A stretch of DNA of 6,552 nucleotides from Actinomycetes bacterium. GTDB lineage: Bacteria; Actinomycetota; Actinomycetes; Mycobacteriales; Micromonosporaceae. The notes beneath the pieces were generated by a model that was not told where the DNA came from, searched no databases, and worked only from the letters and a program-made list of their open reading frames with translations. The DNA lies in assembly GCA_023437285.1 (NCBI GenBank), contig JAEZGP010000295.1, positions 1 through 6,552 on the forward strand, written 5' to 3'. Positions 1-5,930 of the stretch are shown here, piece by piece. Position numbers and translations under genes: made by a program. The stretch's first letter is position 1, and each line of letters opens with the position of its first letter.

Positions 1-35
1 GTTCCGGGGAGCCGGCGCCGGCGACCGCCGGTTAG
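1..35 (+). CDS. Possible C-terminal tail of an upstream convergent gene (partial)
   Basis: Reading from base 3, an open frame gives the short tail SGEPAPATAG and stops at a TAG at 33-35. Ala/Pro/Gly-rich tails are common ends of actinobacterial proteins. The hairpin centred on base 60 begins right after this stop, which is where a terminator between two convergent genes would be expected. Only ten residues are visible and no family can be recognised, so this may equally be noncoding spacer. A 12-bp perfect palindrome (11-22) lies inside it, but such G/C palindromes are frequent at this base composition. Confidence 0.25.
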   Translation, partial: SGEPAPATAG

Positions 36-40
36 CGGAC

Positions 41-79
41 ACGTCTGGTGGGCCCGCGCGCCGCGGGCCTACCAGACGT
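41..79. terminator. Near-perfect 18-bp inverted repeat, probable (bidirectional) terminator
   Basis: The arms 41-58 and 62-79 are complementary at 17 of 18 positions, separated by a 3-nt loop (59-61). The single exception, G50 with T70, is a G-U wobble in a plus-strand RNA. After a 2x2 internal mismatch, four more pairs (35-38 with 82-85) extend the stem. On the minus strand the hairpin contains the last codons (Asp-Val-Trp) and stop of the acetyltransferase gene. There is no T-tract on either side, which is usual for putative actinobacterial terminators. The stem would be very stable. Termination is inferred from position and stability. Confidence 0.65.
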
Positions 80-599
80 CGCCGCCGCGCCAGTCCGCGA
101 TGAGCGGCCCGTCGAGGTCGAGCACGGCAGGGCCGGGCAGGACGTACACGCCGCCGTCCTCGTCCGGGGTCCGGCGTACGCCGTCCGGCGTCAGCGCCGA
201 CAGCGGCCCACGCCACTGCCGCCACCCGCGGGCCAGGTAGAACGGCACCGCCTCGTCCGTGGCGCCCAGCGCGCCGAGGTCGTACCCGCCCCGGATCAGC
301 CGCTCCAGCGCCGTCATCAGGGCCGCGCCGTGGCCGCGTCGGCGCGCGGTCGCCCGTACCGCGACGCCTTCGACATAACCCGCGCGCAGCGCGACGCCGC
401 GGTGAACCAGCCTGCGTTGCACGAGGCTCGCGTGTCCCACGAGTTGCGGTCCGGCGTACGCCAGGGCGTGGATGCCGCCGAGGCAGTGCTCCCAGTCGTC
501 GTCGGTCATGTCGTCGAAGACCTCGAAGAGCAGGGCGCGGGCGGCCCGGGCGGTCGTCGGGTCCAGGTCGGCGGTGTGTCGGGTGACGACATGCGGCAT
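69..599 (-). CDS. aac(2'): Aminoglycoside 2'-N-acetyltransferase, AAC(2')-I family (GNAT fold)
   Basis: This 176-residue GNAT protein should transfer an acetyl group from acetyl-CoA to the 2'-amino group of aminoglycosides such as gentamicin, tobramycin or kanamycin B in the cytoplasm. From memory of the family, it matches M. tuberculosis AAC(2')-Ic (181 aa) almost end to end: HTADLD (8-13), DWEH.LGG.HAL (35-46), YVEGVAVR (75-82), RTPD.DG (143-149) and the C-terminal DWR.GDVW (169-176). The acetyl-CoA loop R-x-x-G-x-G is at 86-91. Residues equivalent to substrate-contacting acids of AAC(2')-Ic appear kept: D35, E77, D174 and the terminal W176. The ATG at 599 was chosen because its N-terminus fits the family length; no good Shine-Dalgarno is present. 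An in-frame ATG at 662 would add 21 residues. It is divergent from the SCP2 gene. The family is usually chromosomal and intrinsic, and may also acetylate cell-wall or other amines. Confidence 0.93.
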   Translation of the reverse strand: MPHVVTRHTADLDPTTARAARALLFEVFDDMTDDDWEHCLGGIHALAYAGPQLVGHASLVQRRLVHRGVALRAGYVEGVAVRATARRRGHGAALMTALERLIRGGYDLGALGATDEAVPFYLARGWRQWRGPLSALTPDGVRRTPDEDGGVYVLPGPAVLDLDGPLIADWRGGDVW

Positions 600-630
600 C
601 GGGCCATGATGCCACCGCCATTCAGCGATC

Positions 631-660
631 TTGTCCGGCGCACGGTTGATCAGGTATAGC
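631..660 (+). promoter_or_regulatory. Candidate promoter for the SCP2-debranching operon
   Basis: A TTGTCC hexamer (631-636) and a TATAGC hexamer (655-660) are separated by 18 bp, a fair match to the housekeeping sigma consensus, with a start expected near 667 and a leader of about 40 nt before the ATG at 708. A minus-strand TATACC (658-653) overlaps the same -10, so divergent transcription toward the acetyltransferase gene could start from the same spot, although no good minus-strand -35 was found. The match was made by eye only, and a second A/T-rich patch at 683-689 is an alternative. Confidence 0.35.
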
Positions 661-707
661 ATCGCATTGGGTCGTAAAGGGCATATAGGTCCGGGGGTTC
701 GGCGGCT

Positions 708-1118
708 ATGGGGGACGTGATCGCGGATTTCTTGGCGGATCTGGAGCGCGCGGACGACGAGCCGGTCCTGAGGCGGGCCACGGGCACCCTGCGCTTCGAG
801 CTGGAGCACGCGCACGCCACGCAGCGGTGGCTCGTCACGATGGACCGCGGGCGGGTGTCCGTTTCGCGCGCCAACGCGGCCGCCAACTGCGTCGTACGGG
901 GCGACCGGACCACCCTGGAACGCGTCATCACCGGCCAGCTGAACCCGCTGGCCAGCCTGCTGCGCGGGCGCCTGCGGGCAGACATCGACGCAAGCTCCGA
1001 GGTGCTCGTCCTGTTCGCCCGGTACGTCAGCGCGCGGGTGTACCGGCTGCAACAGGCGGGCCTGTTGCCCGGGCCGGACCGGGCAGCCGGATCGCGGCCG
1101 AAGGGCAGGCGGCGATGA
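708..1118 (+). CDS. Small SCP2-type (sterol carrier protein 2) domain protein
   Basis: The 136-residue protein is essentially one SCP2-like domain. It has an N-terminal helix (about 1-12), the strand pattern G-T-L-R-F-E-L and R-W-L-V-T-M-D-R-G-R-V-S-V (about 26-53), a C-x-V-R-G-D segment (about 61-66), then a helical region containing L-x-G-R-L-R-A-D (about 85-92) and a last amphipathic helix. In this fold a hydrophobic tunnel binds lipids or other apolar ligands; actinobacterial single-domain members mostly have no known ligand. No signal peptide or membrane segment is seen, so it is probably cytoplasmic. The C-terminal tail is basic (P-K-G-R-R-R). The ATG at 708 follows a G-run at 693-697, a weak ribosome site with 10-nt spacing. 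Its TGA overlaps the ATG of the glycosidase gene (ATGA), so the two are likely co-translated. Fold assignment is by pattern, and the physiological role is unknown. Confidence 0.8.
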   Translation: MGDVIADFLADLERADDEPVLRRATGTLRFELEHAHATQRWLVTMDRGRVSVSRANAAANCVVRGDRTTLERVITGQLNPLASLLRGRLRADIDASSEVLVLFARYVSARVYRLQQAGLLPGPDRAAGSRPKGRRR

Positions 1119-3205
1119 CCGAACAGATCGCCATCCTCGACGGCAACACCTTCGTCGTCAGCGACGGCTGCGGCGACATTGAGGCCACACCCACTGACAC
1201 CGTGGGGCTGTTCTCGTTCGACACCCGGTTCCTGTCCACCTGGGTGCTCACCGTCAACGGCCTGCGGCTCGACGCGCTGGCCGCCGACCGGCTGCAGTAC
1301 TTCGAGACGCGCTTCTTCCTCGTCCCCGGCACCGGCACCGTCTACCTGGACGCGAAACTGTCCGTGATCCGCCAGCGCGCGGTCGGCGGCGGCTTCCAGG
1401 AGGACCTGATCATCCTCAACCACGACGAGAAGCCCGTGGACCTGGAGGTCCGCATCGACGCGCGGTCCGACTTCGCCGACCTGTTCGAGATCAAGAATGC
1501 CCAGGGCAAGAAGGGCAAGTACTACGCGAGCATCGAGGAGGGGCGGCTGCTGCTGGGCTACCAGCGCGAGACGTTCATCCGGGAGACCCTCATCAGGGCC
1601 TCCAACCGCCATTGCCGCGTCGACGACCAGGGCCTCACCTTCAACGTGCGGATCGACCCGCACGGCCGCTGGGAGACCGACATCGAGGTGTCCGCCATCG
1701 TGGTCGCCTACCACGGCCACCAGCCCCGCGGCCGGGACCTACGCAAGGTCAAGCCCAAGTACGCCCATGACGAGCACGAGGCCCGCCCCAACATCGGCCA
1801 GAGCCTGGAGCAGTGGCTCGCCAGCGCGCCGAAGCTGGAGTGCGAGGACGACACCCTGCGCGCGACCTACCGGCGCAGCCTCATCGACCTCGCCGCCCTG
1901 CGGTTCTCGCCGCCGGTGTCGGCCGGGCACACCCTGCCCGCCGCCGGGCTGCCCTGGTTCATGACGATGTTCGGCCGCGACAGCATCTTCACCAGCCTGC
2001 AGGCCCTGCCGTTCACCTCCGAGCTGGCCAGCACCACCTTGAAGGCCCTCGGCGGCTGGCAGGGCGCCCGCGTCGACGACTTCCGCGACGAGGACCCCGG
2101 CCGCATCCTGCACGAGATGCGCTACGGCGAGACCGCCGCGTTCGAGGAACAACCCCACTCGCCGTACTACGGCGCCGCCGACGCCACCGCGCTCTACGTG
2201 GTGCTGCTCGACGAGTACGAGCGGTGGACCGGCGACGCGGCCCTCGTCAAGGACCTCGAGTACGAGGCCCGCGCGGCCCTGAACTGGATCGACGAGTACG
2301 CCGACCTGCAGGGCAACGGGTACGTGTCCTACCAGCGGCGCAACGAGGAGACCGGCTTGGAGAACCAGTGCTGGAAGGACTCGTGGGACTCCATCGCCTA
2401 CTCCGACGGGCGGTTGCCCGGGTTTCCGCGGGCGACCTGCGAACTGCAGGGCTACGCCTACGACGCGAAGGTGCGCGGGGCGCGGCTGGCCCGCGAGTTC
2501 TGGGGCGACCCGGCCTACGCCGAGCAGCTGGAGCGCAGCGCCGCCGACCTGAAAAGGCGGTTCAACAACGACTTCTGGCTGCCCGACAGGCAGTACTTCG
2601 CGCTCGCCCTGGACGCCGACGGCGCCAAGGTGGACTCACTCACCTCCAACATCGGTCACCTGCTGTGGAGCGGCATCGTCGACAAGCCCAAGGCCAAGGC
2701 GGTCGCCAAGCACCTGATGAGCGACCGGCTGTACTCCGGCTGGGGCATCCGCACGATGGCCACCGGCGAGCAGCGGTACAACCCGATCGGATATCACGTC
2801 GGCACGATCTGGCCGTTCGACAACTCGTTCATCGCGTGGGGCCTGCGCCGCTACGGGTTCGCCGAGGAGGCGGCCCGGGTCGCGGCGGGCATCCTCGACG
2901 CGGCGGTCTTCTTCGAGGGCCGCCTGCCCGAGGCCTTCGGCGGGTACGAGCGCGAACTGACCCGCTACCCGGTGCAGTTCCCGACGGCGTGCAGCCCGCA
3001 GGCCTGGTCGACGGGGGCGCCGCTGTTGTTCCTGCGTACGATGCTGGGCCTGGAACCGAGCGGCGAGCACCTGGTGGTCAACCCGAAGCTGCCGGGCGGC
3101 GCGGGACACATTGCGCTGCTGGACATCCCGGGCCGGTGGGGCAAGCGCGACGCGTTCGCCCGCGCTCGCAAGCCGCTGCGCCGCCGCTACGAGACCGAGG
3201 ACTGA
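1115..3205 (+). CDS. Amylo-alpha-1,6-glucosidase / glycogen debranching-like glycosidase
   Basis: The 696-residue protein has an N-terminal beta-rich domain (about 1-215) of the type called GDE_N_bis, beginning ILDGNTFVVSDGCGDI. The C-terminal (alpha/alpha)6-barrel region (about 250-680) resembles the glucosidase half of glycogen debranching enzymes. Hallmarks are GRDSIFTSL (287-295), WKDSWDS (420-426), ELQGYAYDA (443-451), YNPIGYHVGTIWPFDNS (555-571), EAFGGYER (606-613) and PTACSPQAWS (623-632). D289, D425 and E606 are conserved-looking acids; which are catalytic cannot be settled here. The expected reaction is hydrolysis of alpha-1,6 glucose branches or related alpha-glucosides, but many actinobacterial members are annotated by homology alone. 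There is no signal peptide, so it is likely cytoplasmic. The start at 1115 overlaps the preceding stop (ATGA), has AGGG upstream (1102-1105), and begins exactly where domain homology begins. An in-frame start at 827 would run through the SCP2 gene and was rejected. Confidence 0.88.
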   Translation: MTEQIAILDGNTFVVSDGCGDIEATPTDTVGLFSFDTRFLSTWVLTVNGLRLDALAADRLQYFETRFFLVPGTGTVYLDAKLSVIRQRAVGGGFQEDLIILNHDEKPVDLEVRIDARSDFADLFEIKNAQGKKGKYYASIEEGRLLLGYQRETFIRETLIRASNRHCRVDDQGLTFNVRIDPHGRWETDIEVSAIVVAYHGHQPRGRDLRKVKPKYAHDEHEARPNIGQSLEQWLASAPKLECEDDTLRATYRRSLIDLAALRFSPPVSAGHTLPAAGLPWFMTMFGRDSIFTSLQALPFTSELASTTLKALGGWQGARVDDFRDEDPGRILHEMRYGETAAFEEQPHSPYYGAADATALYVVLLDEYERWTGDAALVKDLEYEARAALNWIDEYADLQGNGYVSYQRRNEETGLENQCWKDSWDSIAYSDGRLPGFPRATCELQGYAYDAKVRGARLAREFWGDPAYAEQLERSAADLKRRFNNDFWLPDRQYFALALDADGAKVDSLTSNIGHLLWSGIVDKPKAKAVAKHLMSDRLYSGWGIRTMATGEQRYNPIGYHVGTIWPFDNSFIAWGLRRYGFAEEAARVAAGILDAAVFFEGRLPEAFGGYERELTRYPVQFPTACSPQAWSTGAPLLFLRTMLGLEPSGEHLVVNPKLPGGAGHIALLDIPGRWGKRDAFARARKPLRRRYETED

Positions 3206-3254
3206 CCCGGGCCGATCGGGGCCTGCGGCGTCGGATAGCCGTCCGCTGGCGCCA

Positions 3255-3290
3255 TCGACCGGGCTGGTCAGCCTTCCCTATGATCGCGGG
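3255..3290 (+). promoter_or_regulatory. Promoter giving a leaderless transcript of the FHA-ABC exporter gene
   Basis: A TCGACC hexamer (3255-3260, four of six bases of TTGACA) is followed after 18 bp by TATGAT (3279-3284, five of six bases of TATAAT). The ATG of the next gene begins at 3291, six bases after the -10 box, which is where transcription should start. The mRNA would therefore begin at or within a base of the AUG, a common arrangement in actinobacteria. Consistent with this, no convincing Shine-Dalgarno precedes the start (only GCGGG directly adjacent). The call rests on base matches and spacing by eye. Confidence 0.6.
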
Positions 3291-5834
3291 ATGCCCGCCG
3301 CCCCGCAGCCCCTCCACGTCACCACCCGAGGTGGCACGAAGACCTTCCAACCCGGCACCATCGTGGTGATCGGGCGCGATACGGCCGCGAGCGTCGTCGT
3401 CTCCCACGAGAAGGCGTCGCGTCAGCACCTGACGGTCCACTTCGCACCCGAGCACGGCTGGGTGCTGACCGACACCAGCTCCAACGGCACGTTCCACAAC
3501 GGTCAGCGCGTGCCCCACCTCGTGCTCACCGGCCCGGTGTCGGTGCTGCTGGGCAACGTCGCCGACGGCGAGCGGATCGACTTCGCGGTGGGCGTGCCCG
3601 CAGCGGCGACGCCCGTTTCCGGGCCGTCGGGCGGGCCCGTCCCCGGGCCCGTCGTGGCGCCGGTCCCCGGACCGGTCGCGGCGCCCGTTCCCGGGCCGGT
3701 TGCCGCACCCGTTCCCGGGCCCGTGTCCGGCCCCGGGCCCATGCCCGGCGGGCCGATGCTGCCGGGCGGCGGCGCGAACCCGATGAGCATGTCATTCGGC
3801 GAGCTGTCGATGGTGTACGAGCCGACCAAGCGCCTGCGCATCGGCCGCGCGCCGGACAACGACGTCGTGGTCAACAACCTCATCGCGTCGCGCTACCACG
3901 CGCAGTTGCACGCCGACGGTCGCGGCGGCTGGGTGCTGGAGGACCTCAACAGCTTCAACGGCACCTTCGTCAACGGCCAGCGGATCAGCCGCCGGGCACC
4001 GGTCGCCAACGGTGCGCTCATCACCATCGCCCACCACCACTTCGCCCTGGTCAACGGCCGCCTGGAGGAGTACGTCGACGACGGGCGGGTGAGCCTCACG
4101 GCGCTCAACCTGCGGGTCGTGGCGGGCAAGCTGCAACTGCTCGACGACATCAGCTTCCAGTTGGAGCACAACTCGCTGCTGGCGATCCTCGGCCCCACCG
4201 GCGCCGGCAAGTCGACCGTGATGCGGGTGCTCACCGGCACCCAGGCGCCGGCCGCCGGGGCGGTGCTCTACAACGGCCGCAACCTCTACGCCGCGTACGA
4301 CGAACTGCGCTACCGCATCGGGTACGTGCCGCAGGACGACATCCTGCACAGCCAGCTGACCGTGCGTAAGGCCCTCAACTACGCGGCCAAGCTGCGCTTC
4401 CCCCCGGACGTGTCCTCGGCCGAGCGTGGCGCGCGCGTCGAGGAGGTCATGGCCGAGCTGGGCCTGAGCCACCGCGCGAACCTGTCGGTGAGCCGCCTGT
4501 CGGGCGGTCAGCGCAAGCGCACCAGCGTCGCGCTGGAGCTGCTCACCCGCCCGTCGCTGCTGTCGCTCGACGAGCCCACCTCCGGCCTCGACCCCGGCTA
4601 CGAGCGCCAGGTCATGACGCTGCTGCGCGACCTCGCCCGCGGCGGCCGTACGGTGATCACGGTCACCCACAACACGGAGAGCCTCGACCTGTGCGACCGG
4701 GTGCTGTTCCTCGCCCCCGGCGGCCAGGTCGCCTACTACGGCCCGCCGAGCGAGGCCCGGGAGTACTTCGGCACGCCGCACTACCCCGAGGTGTTCACCC
4801 GCCTCGAGGAGGCGCCGTCCGGCGCCGCCAAGGCCGCGTTCGCCCAGTCGCCCAAGGCCCGTCAGTACCTGGACCAGCCGCTGCGCCGGCAACTGGAATC
4901 CGCGCCGCCGCCCCCGCAGGCCACCGCGAAGGCGCCCACCCGCGCGCCGGTGCCCAGCCCGCTGCGCCAGGTGTTCACGCTGACCGGCCGGTACACGAAC
5001 ATCATCTCCAGCGACCTGCGCAACACGCTACTGCTGCTCGTCCAGGCGCCGATCCTGGGCCTGCTCATGATGGTCGCGCTCGGCAAGGACGGCCTCAAGC
5101 CGGGCAGCCCGACGGTCACCGGCGGCGGCACGGTGCTGCTCGCCCTCGTCCTCGGCGCGTCCTATCTGGGCGCCGGCAACGCGGTCCGCGAGGTCGTCAA
5201 GGAACGGGCGATCCTCGCCCGCGAACGGGCGGCCGGGTTATCACCCGGGGCGTACCTGTGGTCCAAGGTGATCGTGCTCGGCCTGCTGACCGTCGTGCAG
5301 GCGATCATCCTCGTCCTCATGGGTACGGCCCGGCAGGGTGGTCCCGCCGAGGGCGCGTTCATCTCCTCCGGCAAGCTCGAACTGATCGTCGTGGCGGCGC
5401 TGACCGGCCTCGCCGCGATGGCGCTGGGCCTGCTCATCTCCTCGCTCGTGTCCAACCCCGACAAGGCGCTGACGATCCTGCCGGTGGTCCTGCTCGCGCA
5501 GTTCCTGCTCTCCGGGGCGTTCTTCGACGTCAACGGCTCCGTACTCAAGCCCCTGTCGTACGTGACGAGCGCGCGCTGGGGCTTCGCGGCCGCCGCGTCA
5601 ACAGCCAACCTGCAGGGTCTGGTGCCGCGTACGTGCGGCCAACCGCTCGACCCCTCGCTGCCGCCGGGCACCCGCGTGATCAAGTCGGAGGCGGACGACC
5701 CGGCCTGCGACAGCACGCGCAAGCACGAGCCGAAGACCTGGCTGCTCGACAACCTGGCTGTCCTGTTGCTGACGATCGTGCCGTTGTTCATCGCGTGGCT
5801 GCTCATCCGAAGGGTTGGACAGCCCAAACGCTAG
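3291..5834 (+). CDS. FHA-FHA-ABC ATPase-permease fusion exporter, Rv1747-like
   Basis: This 847-residue half-transporter has the layout of M. tuberculosis Rv1747. FHA1 (about 5-95) has G28-R29, S43-R44-x-H46, N65-G66 and N70-G71. A Pro/Gly/Val linker (107-178) follows. FHA2 (about 170-255) has G185-R186, S200-R201-x-H203, N223-G224 and N228-G229. The nucleotide-binding domain (about 265-500) has Walker A GPTGAGKST (301-309), Q-loop Q348, signature LSGGQ (403-407), Walker B ending LLSLDEP (D427, E428), D-loop SGLD and H-loop H460. Six membrane segments follow at roughly 579-598, 613-633, 660-680, 698-720, 726-745 and 821-842, in ABCG-like order. Two cysteines (C782, C806) lie in the last outer loop. 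FHA domains bind phosphothreonine, so a Ser/Thr kinase probably controls it, as PknF does Rv1747. The substrate is unknown; Rv1747 has been linked to cell-envelope glycolipids. All key ATPase and FHA residues are intact. The start at 3291 fits both the leaderless promoter and the FHA1 boundary. L650 is a TTA codon. Confidence 0.93.
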   Translation: MPAAPQPLHVTTRGGTKTFQPGTIVVIGRDTAASVVVSHEKASRQHLTVHFAPEHGWVLTDTSSNGTFHNGQRVPHLVLTGPVSVLLGNVADGERIDFAVGVPAAATPVSGPSGGPVPGPVVAPVPGPVAAPVPGPVAAPVPGPVSGPGPMPGGPMLPGGGANPMSMSFGELSMVYEPTKRLRIGRAPDNDVVVNNLIASRYHAQLHADGRGGWVLEDLNSFNGTFVNGQRISRRAPVANGALITIAHHHFALVNGRLEEYVDDGRVSLTALNLRVVAGKLQLLDDISFQLEHNSLLAILGPTGAGKSTVMRVLTGTQAPAAGAVLYNGRNLYAAYDELRYRIGYVPQDDILHSQLTVRKALNYAAKLRFPPDVSSAERGARVEEVMAELGLSHRANLSVSRLSGGQRKRTSVALELLTRPSLLSLDEPTSGLDPGYERQVMTLLRDLARGGRTVITVTHNTESLDLCDRVLFLAPGGQVAYYGPPSEAREYFGTPHYPEVFTRLEEAPSGAAKAAFAQSPKARQYLDQPLRRQLESAPPPPQATAKAPTRAPVPSPLRQVFTLTGRYTNIISSDLRNTLLLLVQAPILGLLMMVALGKDGLKPGSPTVTGGGTVLLALVLGASYLGAGNAVREVVKERAILARERAAGLSPGAYLWSKVIVLGLLTVVQAIILVLMGTARQGGPAEGAFISSGKLELIVVAALTGLAAMALGLLISSLVSNPDKALTILPVVLLAQFLLSGAFFDVNGSVLKPLSYVTSARWGFAAAASTANLQGLVPRTCGQPLDPSLPPGTRVIKSEADDPACDSTRKHEPKTWLLDNLAVLLLTIVPLFIAWLLIRRVGQPKR
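3633..3728 (+). repeat. Four tandem 24-bp (8-residue) repeats in the inter-FHA linker
   Basis: Residues 115-146 consist of four octads in a row: GPVPGPVV, APVPGPVA, APVPGPVA and APVPGPVS. At DNA level the 24-bp units are similar but differ at several third positions, and most carry a CCCGGG or near-identical palindrome. The stretch is expected to be disordered or polyproline-like and to act as a spacer between the two FHA domains. In-frame 24-bp units could gain or lose copies by slippage without breaking the frame. Confidence 0.85.
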
Positions 5835-5855
5835 CGGCCGGGACCTCTCGGCCGC
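5834..5855 (+). terminator. 7-bp perfect hairpin after the exporter gene, possible terminator
   Basis: GCGGCCG (5834-5840) and CGGCCGC (5849-5855) are perfectly complementary with an 8-nt loop. The stem starts at the last base of the exporter's TAG stop. There is no T-tract downstream. It may separate the exporter from the next gene, but a stem this short and G/C-rich could arise by chance here. Confidence 0.4.
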
Positions 5856-5876
5856 GTAGAAGATGATCGCGGACGC

Positions 5877-5930
5877 TACATTGTCGGGCGGATGCCCACC
5901 ACCCACCCGTCGCACCCCTCGGGAGTCCAC
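5877..5930 (+). promoter_or_regulatory. Possible -10 box and ribosome binding site of the downstream gene
   Basis: TACATT (5877-5882) fits an actinobacterial -10 box, with transcription expected near 5889; no convincing -35 hexamer lies 16-19 bp upstream. GGGAG (5921-5925) is a good Shine-Dalgarno placed five bases before the ATG at 5931 and decides that start. An in-frame ATG at 5892 is nine bases after the -10 box and has no ribosome site, so a near-leaderless longer form adding 13 residues remains possible. Confidence 0.4.

Noticed and set aside
11..22. Perfect 12-bp palindrome near the left edge, possible operator
   Set aside because: Made only of G and C in a very GC-rich sequence; no second copy or promoter is nearby to support a binding site.
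48..659. Long plus-strand open frame opposite the acetyltransferase gene
   Set aside because: Its translation is Arg/Ala/Val-rich with no recognisable domain, and the opposite strand encodes a clear AAC(2')-I protein; it is a by-product of high GC.
600..1052. N-terminal extension of the acetyltransferase to an upstream start
   Set aside because: The extra 151 residues are low-complexity, overlap the divergent SCP2 gene, and have no counterpart in the AAC(2') family, whose members are about 180 residues.
827..1114. Extension of the glycosidase start to 827
   Set aside because: It would read through the SCP2 gene in another frame as Arg/Ala-rich sequence; the domain homology starts at 1115 with an ATGA overlap.
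650..1720. Minus-strand open frame opposite the SCP2 and glycosidase genes
   Set aside because: Composition is that of an antisense shadow (repeated Val/Asp/Glu/Ala/Arg) and the plus strand carries recognised families.
3227..3253. Possible composite hairpin after the glycosidase gene (GGCG/CGCC outside CGGA/TCCG)
   Set aside because: The two 4-bp stems are separated by unpaired bases and no T-tract follows; it is too weak to call a terminator at this GC content.
3111..3290. Upstream start for the exporter gene
   Set aside because: The added 60 residues overlap the end of the glycosidase gene and are not FHA-like; the 3291 ATG fits the promoter and the domain boundary.
1813..3369. Plus-strand open frame within the glycosidase gene in another frame
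   Set aside because: Arg/Pro/Gly-rich translation without domains, overlapping an intact enzyme gene.
3792..4892. Long minus-strand open frame opposite the exporter ATPase region
   Set aside because: Val/Arg/Gly/His-rich antisense shadow of a conserved ABC ATPase with all motifs on the plus strand.
4691..5866. Plus-strand frame-shifted open frame over the exporter membrane domain
   Set aside because: Arg/Pro/Ala-rich with no membrane segments, while the main frame encodes six clear hydrophobic segments.
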